Shown here in pieces: positions 4,668-11,246 of a DNA stretch of 12,409 bases. Position 1 is the stretch's first letter. Every line of letters starts with the position of its first letter. Position numbers and translations under genes: made by a program. Source of the DNA: Candidatus Staskawiczbacteria bacterium (lineage in GTDB: Bacteria > Patescibacteriota > Minisyncoccia > Minisyncoccales > Staskawiczbacteraceae); NCBI GenBank assembly GCA_903850725.1, contig CAINMG010000046.1, forward strand, positions 1 through 12,409, given 5' to 3'. Under the pieces are notes generated by a model. That model saw only the letters and a list, made by a program, of their open reading frames with translations, made no database searches and was not told the DNA's origin.

Positions 4668-7122
4668 GACATTTTTTGAATTTCTTACCGGACCCGCATG
4701 GACATAAGTCGTTTCTTCCAACTTCACTTCCACTTGGCTGAGCGCTAATTTGTACATTATTTTTTGGAGTAACAGAAAGTCCAGCTGACATTATATCTTG
4801 TGCTATTTCTAAATCCATTTCTTTGAGCAATTCTCCAAACATTCTATGACCCTCATTTTTATACTCAACTAAAGGATCTTTTCCACCATAAGCTCTTAAT
4901 CTTACAGAGTCTCTCATATGCTCCATATTACTTAAATGATCTTGCCATAAAGTATCTAAAACTTTTAAACAAACAAACTTTTCTACATTTCTCATATTTT
5001 CCTCTCCCAGCTCTTTTTCTTTATTTAAATAATCTTGCTCTGTAAAATTATTTTTCTTTACAATATCTAAAACAAAATCACGCAAAGAAGTTTTTGCGGG
5101 GTCGGACCTAGCAAAATTTTGCGGGGTCGGACCTAGCAAAATTGATTTTTCGAGAATTTCGTTACGTTTCTTGTATATTATTTCTCTGTGTTTATTCATT
5201 ACATCATCATATTCAAGCAAATGGTGCCTAGCATCAAAATTAAAACCCTCAATCTTTGATTGAGCAGATTCTAAAGCTCCCGACAAAATTCCAGCTGAAA
5301 TTGGCTCATCTTCTGCAACATTAAAAGTAGTCATTAATGATTTTATTCTATCACCTCCAAAAATTCTCATTAAATCATCTTCTAAAGAAACGAAAAATTG
5401 AGTAGTGCCTGGATCTCCCTGCCTACCAGACCTTCCTCTTAATTGATTATCAATTCTACGAGCTTCGTGACGCTCTGTACCCATAACATGTAAGCCTCCC
5501 AATTGCCTAACAACTTCTGTTTCTTCTGGATTTACCGGATTTCCACCTAAAATAATATCCACTCCACGGCCAGCCATATTTGTAGCAATTGTTACAGCTC
5601 CTTTTCTACCAGCTTGAGCTATAATTTCTCCTTCTCTTTGATGATTTTTAGCATTTAAAATTTCGTGCTTAATTCCTTCCATTTCAAGTAACCTTCCCAA
5701 ATATTCATTTCTCTCTACAGATCTCGTTCCAACTAAAATTGGCTGACCTTTTTCATTCAATTCTTTTATTTCTCTTATGACAGCCTTAAATTTACCAGCC
5801 TCAGATTTATAAATATTATCTGATAAATCTTTCCTCACAATAGATTTATTTGTTGGCACAATTACCACTTCTAATTTATAAACCTTATCAAGTTCTTCAG
5901 CTGAAGTGAAAGCAGTACCTGTCATTCCAGATAATTTTTTATAAAGCCGAAAATAATTTTGAAAAGTTATTGTAGCATAAGTTACAGATTCAGGTTGCAC
6001 TCTTACCCCCTCTTTAGCTTCTACTGCTTGATGAAGACCAGCTGACCATCTTCTGCCTGGTAAAATTCTTCCCGTAAATTCATCAATAATCATGATCTCT
6101 CCATCTTTTACAACATAATCTCTATCTTTGGTAAACAAAGCCTTTGCTCGCAAGGCCGACTCTAATTGATGTGTTGCAGTAATGTCATTGTCCTGCCAAG
6201 GATCTTGTCCCAATTTATTTACAACTTTATTTTGACCTTCTTCTGTAAAAGTAACTGTTTTTAATTTTTCATCTAAAACATAATCAATTTCTTTTTCTAA
6301 ATTTGATACAATCTTTGCAAATAAAGAATATTTTTCAGTTGCAGGCTCTGCTTCTCCTGAAATTATCAACGGAACTCTTGCTTCATCAATTAAAATTGAA
6401 TCTACTTCATCAACAATTGCAAAATTATGTTCTCTTTGTGCTTTTTGCGCCAAATCAAAAACCATATTATCTCTTAAATAATCAAATCCAAATTCATTAT
6501 TAGTTCCATAAGTTATATCAGCATTATAAGCTTCTTTTTTGGAAACTGGTTTTAAAAAATCTTCCACCACCAAAAATCCACCCAAGGCATCTCTTTTTTT
6601 ATCAGCGATATCTTCATTTTTATAGTTTTCATCATAAACAAACCCCCCTGAATTTGTAATACATCCCACAGTCAGACCCAAAGCATTATAAATCTGGCCC
6701 ATCCAAATCATGTCTCTTTTAGCTAAATATTCGTTGACTGTAACAATATGAACTCCTTTGCCAGATAATGCATTTAAATAAGCTGGCAAAGTAGCAGAAA
6801 GCGTTTTACCTTCTCCAGTTCTCATTTCTGCAATTTTACCTTGGTGTAAAACAATTCCCCCAATTAATTGGCTATCAAAATGTCTTTGGTTCAAAGTCCT
6901 TTTCCCAGCTTCCCTAACTAACGCAAAAGCCTCGGGAAGTATTTCATCTAAAGTTTTTCCGCTTACTAGCCCTGAGCGAAGTCGAAGGGTTTTTTCTTTT
7001 ATCTCTCCTGCTGATAATTTCTGAAATTCCAAATCCAAAGAATTTATTCTTTCCACAATCGGCTGTAAGCTTTTTATATATTTTTCATTTGGATCACCAA
7101 ATATTTTTGTTAGAAATGACAT
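4657..7122 (-). CDS. secA: protein translocase ATPase SecA, shortened helical wing region
   Basis: 821 residues, shorter than E. coli SecA (901). SecA binds ATP and drives preproteins through SecYEG at the inner membrane. Visible motifs: Walker A MRTGEGKT (100-107), ADITYGTNNEFGFDYLRDNM (201-220), DEVDSILIDEAR (238-249), the preprotein-binding region, SGMTGTA (398-404), NMAGRGVDI (515-523), and LRGRSGRQGDPG (561-572). The C terminus carries a SEC-C zinc motif, CPCGSGKKFKKCH (807-819). Residues about 158-192 are an insertion relative to E. coli. Between the scaffold helix YDDVMNKHREIIYKKRNEIL and VLDTLWQDHL there are only about 60 residues, so most of the helical wing domain is missing; residues 661-677 there are encoded by a palindromic tandem repeat (5092-5141). 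A CCCTTCGA repeat encodes residues 45-52. The hpf stop is 4 bases upstream. No SD is seen. Confidence 0.97.
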   Translation of the reverse strand: MSFLTKIFGDPNEKYIKSLQPIVERINSLDLEFQKLSAGEIKEKTLRLRSGLVSGKTLDEILPEAFALVREAGKRTLNQRHFDSQLIGGIVLHQGKIAEMRTGEGKTLSATLPAYLNALSGKGVHIVTVNEYLAKRDMIWMGQIYNALGLTVGCITNSGGFVYDENYKNEDIADKKRDALGGFLVVEDFLKPVSKKEAYNADITYGTNNEFGFDYLRDNMVFDLAQKAQREHNFAIVDEVDSILIDEARVPLIISGEAEPATEKYSLFAKIVSNLEKEIDYVLDEKLKTVTFTEEGQNKVVNKLGQDPWQDNDITATHQLESALRAKALFTKDRDYVVKDGEIMIIDEFTGRILPGRRWSAGLHQAVEAKEGVRVQPESVTYATITFQNYFRLYKKLSGMTGTAFTSAEELDKVYKLEVVIVPTNKSIVRKDLSDNIYKSEAGKFKAVIREIKELNEKGQPILVGTRSVERNEYLGRLLEMEGIKHEILNAKNHQREGEIIAQAGRKGAVTIATNMAGRGVDIILGGNPVNPEETEVVRQLGGLHVMGTERHEARRIDNQLRGRSGRQGDPGTTQFFVSLEDDLMRIFGGDRIKSLMTTFNVAEDEPISAGILSGALESAQSKIEGFNFDARHHLLEYDDVMNKHREIIYKKRNEILEKSILLGPTPQNFARSDPAKTSLRDFVLDIVKKNNFTEQDYLNKEKELGEENMRNVEKFVCLKVLDTLWQDHLSNMEHMRDSVRLRAYGGKDPLVEYKNEGHRMFGELLKEMDLEIAQDIMSAGLSVTPKNNVQISAQPSGSEVGRNDLCPCGSGKKFKKCHGK
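5092..5141. repeat. 25-bp palindromic unit in two tandem copies inside secA
   Basis: Two identical, directly adjacent 25-bp units (5092-5116 and 5117-5141). Each starts TTTTGC and ends GCAAAA, complementary termini, with GGTC/GACC facing each other near the centre. The unit length is not a multiple of three, but the reading frame of secA continues across both copies (residues 661-677, with ARSDPAK at the end). Confidence 0.92.
6969..6990. repeat. repeat element B core inside secA
   Basis: On the minus strand this reads CCCTTCGACTTCGCTCAGGG, the core of a short repeat dispersed in many bacterial genomes. It encodes SecA residues 45-52 (TLRLRSGL). Alignment by eye with ordinary SecA shows about the same length here, so it replaces residues rather than adding them. 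Confidence 0.7.
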
Positions 7123-7126
7123 TTAT

Positions 7127-7507
7127 TTATATTTCGGATTTTAATTGATCCTTGGCTTTGCGACCGCCTTCTCTTCCTAAATCAATTTTCTTTAATTTAT
7201 ACTTTTTAATTTCTTGCTGAAGCTCATCTTTTACCTCTACTATTGCCAAAAACAAATCTTCTCCTTTAGCTTCGGCTACAAGACTTTTACCAGGAAGCAT
7301 AATTTGAGCTTTTGCCACAAAAACTTCTCCATGCCTATGATGTCTTGTTTCTTTTTCCACTTCAACAAAAATCTCAGACAATGTTTTTCCCTCCTCTTCT
7401 TTCTGTAAAGTTTTGATAAATTTTTCAAAGCTTCCAATTTTCTCATTTATATAACTCTCTAATGATGGCGACAACTCTAAATTTTTTGTCTTTATAATTA
7501 TTTTCAT
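7127..7507 (-). CDS. hpf: ribosome hibernation promoting factor, short form
   Basis: 126 residues from MKIIIKTKNLELSPSLESYI, the natural N terminus of the HPF/YfiA family; the frame is open to 7543, but the extra 12 residues do not fit the family and lie in the structured spacer. HPF binds the 30S decoding region and inactivates or dimerises ribosomes in stationary phase or starvation. The beta-alpha-beta-beta-beta-alpha pattern is visible: IFVEVEKETRHHRHG followed by FVAKAQIMLPGKSLVAEAKGEDLFLAIVEVKDELQQEIKKYK. The long form's C-terminal dimerisation domain is absent; the tail is basic (KLKKIDLGREGGRKAK). It lies just upstream of secA (4-base gap), the same neighbourhood as in many Gram-positive bacteria. 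An inverted-repeat spacer ends 15 bases before its start, so its translation may be structurally controlled. Confidence 0.92.
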   Translation of the reverse strand: MKIIIKTKNLELSPSLESYINEKIGSFEKFIKTLQKEEEGKTLSEIFVEVEKETRHHRHGEVFVAKAQIMLPGKSLVAEAKGEDLFLAIVEVKDELQQEIKKYKLKKIDLGREGGRKAKDQLKSEI

Positions 7508-7521
7508 ATAAAAATATGCGA

Positions 7522-7591
7522 GGTAATAAATTTTTTCGAGCACGAGGGTGCCCCGTAGAGAGGCTCTCGGCGCAGAAAAAATTTGATTACC
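7522..7591 (-). repeat. structured inverted-repeat spacer between murB and hpf
   Basis: The arms 7522-7537 and 7575-7591 pair over 16 bp with one bulged base. Within the ~37-base centre two smaller hairpins can form on the minus strand: CCGAGAG-CCT-CTCTACGG (one bulge) and GGCAC-CCTC-GTGCT. The whole would fold as a three-way junction. It begins 8 bases after the murB stop and ends 15 bases before the hpf ATG. The centre is G+C-rich while the stem is AT-rich. It is not a classical terminator. It may be a small palindromic mobile repeat or an RNA control or processing element. Confidence 0.7.
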
Positions 7592-7599
7592 GAGCGATT

Positions 7600-8529
7600 T
7601 TAAAAACCCATTAATTGAATTTCGGTTTCAAGATTAATATTAAATACTTTTTTTACTTTTTGCTTTGCTAACTTAATTAATTTTAAGACATCTTCTGCTT
7701 TGGCACTGCCAGTATTTACAATAAAATTGGCGTGAATATCAGAGAATTTGGCTCCTCCAATTTGCTTGCCCGACAGCCCAACTCTTTCAATCAAGTAACC
7801 CGAAGGAATTGCCCCCTTACTATTAAAATACTTTAATTCAGGAAACTTTGCAAGCAAATTTTTATTAGTTATTTTCTTTTCTGTATTTACAAACACAGAA
7901 CCAGCAGATGCAAAACTAATTGGATGATTTTTCTTTCTATAATTTATATGCTCTAATACATTCTTACGAATTTCTTCTTTGTTTCCTTTTTTCAATTCAA
8001 AAATTGCCGATAAAACTATTAAGTCTTTATTTTTTTTAAAAATACTATTTTTTAATGTAAAAGCACACTGTTTTTTAAATGCTTTTTTCACTTTCAAACT
8101 TTTTACATCCAAATATTCTACTTCCTTTATATTATCTGATATTTTTGTCCCAAAAGCCTGAGCATTACCATAAATTGCCCCACCTACACTGCCGGGAATT
8201 CCAGAAGCCCAATCCATGCCAGACAAGCTATTATCCAAAGCCAAATGAACTAATTTTGATAAACTTAGCCCAGCATCAACTGAAATTTTATTTTTATTTA
8301 CTTTACAACTTTCAAATTTTAACTTAATGACTAATCCACCAAACCCTTTGTCAGATATCAAAAGATTGCTCCCACCGCCCAGAACAAAAAATTTTAGCTT
8401 TTTCTCTTTGGCAAAATGCAAAGCTATTTGCAAATCTTCTGTACTTTTTGCAATACAAAAATATTTGGCAGACCCTCCAATTTTAAAAGTGGTATAATCT
8501 TTTAACTCAACATTTTCCTGAATTTCCAT
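7600..8529 (-). CDS. murB: UDP-N-acetylenolpyruvoylglucosamine reductase
   Basis: 309 residues. MurB reduces UDP-GlcNAc-enolpyruvate to UDP-MurNAc with NADPH and bound FAD, the second committed step of peptidoglycan synthesis in the cytoplasm. FAD-binding motifs are clear: NVELKDYTTFKIGG (6-19), VLGGGSNLL (49-57) and GIPGSVGGAIYGNAQAFG (110-127). The substrate domain has SFASAGSVFVN with the proton-donor serine S211, then GAKFSDIHANFIVNTGSA (259-276) and the C-terminal ETEIQLMG, where E303 is the likely catalytic glutamate. The AGSVF form and the length suit type II MurB (lacking the extra tyrosine loop of E. coli). It is the first gene of the minus-strand block. A TATTAT box sits only 6 bases from the ATG, so the message may be leaderless. 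Confidence 0.96.
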   Translation of the reverse strand: MEIQENVELKDYTTFKIGGSAKYFCIAKSTEDLQIALHFAKEKKLKFFVLGGGSNLLISDKGFGGLVIKLKFESCKVNKNKISVDAGLSLSKLVHLALDNSLSGMDWASGIPGSVGGAIYGNAQAFGTKISDNIKEVEYLDVKSLKVKKAFKKQCAFTLKNSIFKKNKDLIVLSAIFELKKGNKEEIRKNVLEHINYRKKNHPISFASAGSVFVNTEKKITNKNLLAKFPELKYFNSKGAIPSGYLIERVGLSGKQIGGAKFSDIHANFIVNTGSAKAEDVLKLIKLAKQKVKKVFNINLETEIQLMGF

Positions 8530-8535
8530 ATGTTT

Positions 8536-8541
8536 ATAATA
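8536..8541 (-). promoter_or_regulatory. candidate -10 box for murB (possible leaderless transcript)
   Basis: On the minus strand TATTAT is followed by AAACAT and then the murB ATG at 8529. A normal -10 to start-site distance would put the RNA 5' end about at the start codon. No convincing -35 is seen; that region is the T-tract of the upstream terminator. Weak, composition-prone evidence. Confidence 0.3.
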
Positions 8542-8553
8542 CCAAAAAAATCG

Positions 8554-8582
8554 AAAAACAAAAAGGGCTCCCGAAAGAACCC
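8554..8582 (-). terminator. rho-independent terminator of the small-ORF island
   Basis: On the minus strand GGGTTCT and GGGAGCCC pair (7 bp with two T-G pairs) around a TTCG tetraloop at about 8565-8582, followed by TTTTTGTTTTT (8564-8554). It ends the transcript of the ORF at 8604-8828 and insulates murB. Confidence 0.8.
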
Positions 8583-8588
8583 CGGTTA

Positions 8589-8632
8589 ATCATTTGAGTT
8601 GGCCTAAACAAAGATGTAGGCCAACAAATGAT
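8589..8632 (-). repeat. long inverted repeat at the 3' end of the small ORF
   Basis: Left arm 8589-8606 and right arm 8617-8632 match over 16 bp (ATCATTTG plus TTGGCCTA) with two unpaired bases in one arm, around a 10-base loop. It contains the stop codon of the minus-strand ORF (8604-8606). With the terminator just beyond, it repeats the hairpin-then-terminator arrangement seen after the gene at 155-697. Confidence 0.8.
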
Positions 8633-8828
8633 CATGTAGCCACGATGCCCGCTTGCTCAATGGCTTACGGCACGAGGTGTTCTCATCATTTCTTAATTGG
8701 AGTAGCAATTCACCAAACAAATGGCCCGCTCCCAAAATGATTTGCCGATCAAAATCAGCTGAACACATATACATTTGAACTTTTCGAAAAAGAACCAAAA
8801 GATACTCGACGCTAATATACATTAACAT
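8604..8828 (-). CDS. small hypothetical protein in a higher-G+C island
   Basis: 74 residues from the ATG at 8828, which has a good SD (AGGGGAG, 7 bases upstream), unlike the core genes here. The frame is open further to a TTG at 8921, but that part runs into the rplL terminator. The product starts MLMYISVEYLLVLFRKV, then VQMYMCSADFDRQIILGAG, LFGELLLQLRNDE, and ends basic and hydrophobic (KPLSKRASWLHDHLLAYIFV). It resembles no family known to me and has no clear membrane helix. Codon use is more balanced than in the surrounding AT-rich genes. Terminators lie on both sides, so it looks like an independent unit, though no clear promoter was found. Alternatively the strand encodes a structured RNA: several local pairings exist, for example GCTGAT-TTTG-ATCGGC at 8744-8759 and 8685-8702 with 8729-8741. 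Confidence 0.4.
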   Translation of the reverse strand: MLMYISVEYLLVLFRKVQMYMCSADFDRQIILGAGHLFGELLLQLRNDENTSCRKPLSKRASWLHDHLLAYIFV

Positions 8829-8919
8829 TTTCCTACTCCCCTCAAAAAGAGTTACGTGGCCATTAATTAATGTTACTCCTGCCATATAAAATTGCAAGTA
8901 TGTTGACAGCCAGACAGAC

Positions 8920-8943
8920 AAAAAGCCCCTTTTAGAGGGCCTT
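8920..8943 (-). terminator. terminator of the rplJ-rplL operon
   Basis: About 20 bases after the rplL stop, the minus strand reads AAGGCCCTCTAAAAGGGGCTTTTT. AAG-CCCT pairs with AGGG-CTT around one G-G mismatch, followed by a T-run. The stem is imperfect but the position is right. Confidence 0.65.
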
Positions 8944-8960
8944 GCCTTTTAAAATAAAAA

Positions 8961-9359
8961 TTATTTAATTTCTACTTTTGCTCCAGCTGCTGTGAATTTC
9001 TTGGCAATTTCATCAGCTTCTTCTTTCTTTACTCCCTCTTTTACCATTTGAGCTGTTCCAGCTGCTGCTGCATCAACCAAATCTTTTGATTCTTTCAAAC
9101 CTTTAGCTGTTACATCTCTTACAACTTTGATAACTTCAATTTTTTGAGCTCCAACTTCTTTTAACTCAACATTGAAAGCTGTTTTTTCTTCAACTACTAC
9201 TGCTGGGCCAGCTGCTGCTACTGGAGCGGCTGCTGATACTCCAAATTCTGCTTCCAAAACTTTTACAAGTTCTGCCAATTCTACAATTGGAAGTTTTTTT
9301 ATTTCCTCAACTAAACTCTTAAATTTAGCTGGGACTTCAATTTTTGTTTCTTCTGCCAT
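8961..9359 (-). CDS. rplL: large ribosomal subunit protein bL12 (L7/L12)
   Basis: 132 residues. bL12 forms the flexible ribosomal stalk that recruits and activates translation GTPases. The N-terminal dimerisation helices that bind L10 (about 13-43: SLVEEIKKLPIVELAELVKVLE), an alanine/proline-rich hinge (about 43-57, AAAPVAAAGPA) and the globular C-terminal domain (KTAFNVELKEVGAQKIEVIKVVR through KEGVKKEEADEIAKKFTAAGAKVEIK) are all present, so the protein is complete. It follows rplJ by 19 bases and is translated from an ATG with no SD, preceded by pure A/T sequence. The message should carry more copies of L12 than L10 product, but no internal promoter was seen. A terminator follows at 8920-8943. 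Confidence 0.97.
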   Translation of the reverse strand: MAEETKIEVPAKFKSLVEEIKKLPIVELAELVKVLEAEFGVSAAAPVAAAGPAVVVEEKTAFNVELKEVGAQKIEVIKVVRDVTAKGLKESKDLVDAAAAGTAQMVKEGVKKEEADEIAKKFTAAGAKVEIK

Positions 9360-9378
9360 ATATTTATATAATTAATAA

Positions 9379-9873
9379 TTAATTTTTACTTGCGATTTTA
9401 TCTAGAACTCTTACAAAACTTGCCATTGGGCTGGCTAGTGAACCAACTAATCTACCAAGTAATTCATTTCTTGGTGGGATATTGGCCAAAACTAATACCT
9501 TTTCTCTATCAATATATCTATTCTCGAAAATTCCTCCTAAAATTTTAAAATTTTCATTATCTTTTGCAAATTGATTTGAGATTCTAGCAGGTGCTATTTC
9601 ATCATCTACTCCAAAAACCAAAGCCAATTGTCCAGGAATACATTTTTTCATTACATTCCAAAATGAAATTCCTACTTGCCCAAAAGCTACTCTAATTAAT
9701 GTCTTTTTTCCAATTTTCAAGTTACAACCTTGTTCTTTAAGATTCTTTCTTAAAGTAAACATTTTATCAGATGGAACTTTTGAAAAATCAACAAAAACTA
9801 TTGATTTTTGATTTTGAATTTTTTCTTTTAAACTTTCTAATTGTTTCTTCTTTTGATCTTTATTTAATGCCAT
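9379..9873 (-). CDS. rplJ: large ribosomal subunit protein uL10
   Basis: 164 residues. uL10 anchors the L12 dimers to 23S rRNA at the stalk base. The globular rRNA-binding domain is recognisable (LNKDQKKKQLESLKEKIQNQKSIVFVDFSKV; KMFTLRKNLKEQGCNLKIGKKTLIRVAF; GQLALVFGVDDEIAPARISNQFAKDNENFKILGGIFENRYID). The C terminus (ELLGRLVGSLASPMASFVRVLDKIA) is the helix that carries L12. The length is typical. It starts at an ATG without an SD, in an A/T-only context. A consensus promoter and an L10-type leader lie upstream, so synthesis is probably autoregulated by L10-L12 binding to the leader. Confidence 0.96.
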   Translation of the reverse strand: MALNKDQKKKQLESLKEKIQNQKSIVFVDFSKVPSDKMFTLRKNLKEQGCNLKIGKKTLIRVAFGQVGISFWNVMKKCIPGQLALVFGVDDEIAPARISNQFAKDNENFKILGGIFENRYIDREKVLVLANIPPRNELLGRLVGSLASPMASFVRVLDKIASKN

Positions 9874-9887
9874 AATTTTATTTTTTT

Positions 9888-9915
9888 TAAATAAAAACTG
9901 CGACCTTTAGCGCAG
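9888..9915 (-). terminator. possible attenuator hairpin ahead of rplJ
   Basis: On the minus strand CTGCG (9915-9911) pairs with CGCAG (9902-9898) around an 8-base loop, followed directly by TTTTTATTT. The stem is short, so it may act as a conditional terminator in the leader or merely a weak hairpin. Confidence 0.4.
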
Positions 9916-9926
9916 AAAAATAATAA

Positions 9927-10046
9927 CGATTAACAGCGAGTGCTGTAAAAACATTAATTATCCTCGGCAGGATTGATTGCTCAAATTATTCTCTGTAAAG
10001 CTTCGACTACGCTCAGCTTTCTTCGAACCTACTGTCTGCGGACTAT
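9927..10046 (-). promoter_or_regulatory. L10-type ribosomal protein leader
   Basis: Between the promoter and rplJ the RNA carries GTCCGCAGACAGTAGG (10043-10028) and TCCTGCCGAGGA (9972-9961), the two conserved sides of the bacterial L10 leader that L10-(L12)4 binds to repress its own operon. GTAGG and CCTGC can pair. Between them a hairpin, AAAGCT/AGCTTT (10020-9997), encloses TCGACTACGCTC, matching dispersed repeat B. Another 5-bp hairpin (ACAGC-GAGT-GCTGT) follows at 9933-9946. The assignment rests on the two motifs and position. Confidence 0.75.
9997..10020. repeat. repeat element B-like core in the L10 leader
   Basis: GCTTCGACTACGCTCAGC within AAAGCT...AGCTTT shares TCGACTNCGCTCAG with the element B copy in secA. 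Here the outer CCCT/AGGG arms are replaced by AAAGCT/AGCTTT, which still pair. It may be a repeat captured as a leader hairpin. Confidence 0.5.
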
Positions 10047-10052
10047 GTTTAT

Positions 10053-10081
10053 ATATTATTCTATTTTATCAAATCTGTCAA
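10053..10081 (-). promoter_or_regulatory. rplJ operon promoter
   Basis: TTGACA (10081-10076), a 17-base spacer, then TAATAT (10058-10053) on the minus strand: a near-perfect sigma-70 promoter. It begins about 15 bases after the pilM stop codon. The start site should lie near 10046, giving a leader of about 170 bases before rplJ. Confidence 0.88.
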
Positions 10082-10096
10082 TATATAGTATTGATA

Positions 10097-11179
10097 TTAT
10101 TTTTTACCATTTTTCAAACCACCTAAAGCCACTCCAACTGCCACTGAAAAACTTGGCCCAATTTTTTGCAAATTTTCTTCCAAAATAGGTGGATACAAAA
10201 AGTCAGAAAAACAATTTGGGAGCACTACTCTTTTACCAAGACTTTCTTGAAAATATTCCTTTAACCCAGGCAAACTTGCAGTTCCTCCAGTTAAATAAAT
10301 TTCTTCTACTTGTTTTTGTTCTTTAATATAAAAATCATTTGAGACATTCTTAATCTCAGTCAAAAGTGGATCAATCAAATAATATAATGTCTTGGTAATT
10401 TCTTTATCTAAAGAAACAAGCCCCTTTTCATTTTTTAATTGTTCTGCTTTATCATTTGCCAGCCCCATAGAAGAAGCAATCGCATAAGTCAATTGGCCTC
10501 CAGCAAAATTAAAACTGTAACTCTTTTTTAAATCCCCATGATCTACAATGTTAATTGTCGTGCTCTGAACCCCAATATCCACTAAACATATTACTTTCTT
10601 TACATCTTTAATTAATGCTCTGGTTATAGCTGTCGCTTCAGCTTCCAGCGCATACAATTCTAAACCCGCTCCTTCTGCCACCCTTTTATAACCTTCAACA
10701 ACTTGGTTTGGAATTGCAATCAAAAATACTCTAATATTTGATTTTTTGTCACCAGGAATCCCACCAATTACTTTCCAATCCAAGGTTGTTTCTGAAATTG
10801 GCAAAGGTATATATTGAGGAGCATGATACTTAACAGATTCGGGAATTTCTTTCTCTGTCATTGGGGGCATTTCAAAAGAAATACAAAAAGTGGAATAATC
10901 AGGTACAGAAAAAATTACAGCCTTGGTTTTTATTCCAGTTTCTTCTAAGATTGCTTTGATAGCTCTTGAAATAAAAAAATCAGAAAGCATATAACTAGCT
11001 CCATCAAAAGTACGAAAAGGCTCTTCTTCTTTGTAAAGAGAAACTGATTTTATTTCCCCATAATTTTCCAGTGTTTTTCCACCTCCCCACTTTGATATCT
11101 CCACAACTTTTATTGAAGCTGTCCCAATATCAATACCAATAATTTTTTTAGGAAAAAACATTTCAAAAGGATTCCACAT
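10097..11179 (-). CDS. pilM: type IV pilus assembly actin-like ATPase PilM
   Basis: 360 residues of the PilM/FtsA-like actin fold. PilM sits on the cytoplasmic face of the inner membrane, binds the PilN tail and links the pilus alignment complex to the motor. Nucleotide-binding motifs are visible: phosphate 1 GIDIGTASIKVVEI (15-28), phosphate 2 LVDIGVQSTTINIV near 199-212, and the adenosine motif YLTGGTASLPGL toward the C terminus. PDYSTFCISFEMPPMTEKEIPESVKYHAPQYIPLP is the characteristic PilM subdomain 1C region. The start is MWNPFEMFF with no SD. No pilN or pilO follows; the next gene downstream is rplJ with its own promoter. A TATAAT box at 11229-11224 is a plausible -10, divergent from comFC. 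Confidence 0.93.
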   Translation of the reverse strand: MWNPFEMFFPKKIIGIDIGTASIKVVEISKWGGGKTLENYGEIKSVSLYKEEEPFRTFDGASYMLSDFFISRAIKAILEETGIKTKAVIFSVPDYSTFCISFEMPPMTEKEIPESVKYHAPQYIPLPISETTLDWKVIGGIPGDKKSNIRVFLIAIPNQVVEGYKRVAEGAGLELYALEAEATAITRALIKDVKKVICLVDIGVQSTTINIVDHGDLKKSYSFNFAGGQLTYAIASSMGLANDKAEQLKNEKGLVSLDKEITKTLYYLIDPLLTEIKNVSNDFYIKEQKQVEEIYLTGGTASLPGLKEYFQESLGKRVVLPNCFSDFLYPPILEENLQKIGPSFSVAVGVALGGLKNGKK

Positions 11180-11186
11180 AATATAA

Positions 11187-11210
11187 TTTTTAATTTAATT
11201 TTTAATTTAA
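11187..11210. repeat. 12-bp AT-rich direct repeat, two copies
   Basis: TTTTTAATTTAA occurs twice in perfect tandem (11187-11198, 11199-11210) between the divergent pilM and comFC genes. It could be a binding site or simple low-complexity DNA. Confidence 0.6.
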
Positions 11211-11223
11211 AACCTATTATGTT

Positions 11224-11229
11224 ATTATA
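11224..11229 (-). promoter_or_regulatory. candidate -10 box for pilM
   Basis: A perfect TATAAT on the minus strand, 44 bases upstream of the pilM ATG. No good -35 lies 16-18 bases further up, and the region is AT-rich, so this is only a candidate. Confidence 0.4.
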
Positions 11230-11246
11230 CAATAAAAACAATAACT

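Noticed and set aside
4668..4757. N-terminal extension of DinB from the in-frame start at 4757
   Set aside because: These 30 residues overlap the SecA zinc motif coding region and do not resemble DinB, whose family start is MESRIIAHLDMDAFF.
5092..5141. CRISPR-like repeats
   Set aside because: The two units are directly adjacent with no spacers and lie inside secA.
8554..8921. tmRNA, RNase P RNA or 6S RNA
   Set aside because: The length is suggestive, but no tRNA-like ends, resume-codon tag, GAGGAAAGTCC/ACAGAA signatures or 6S-like long rod were found on either strand.
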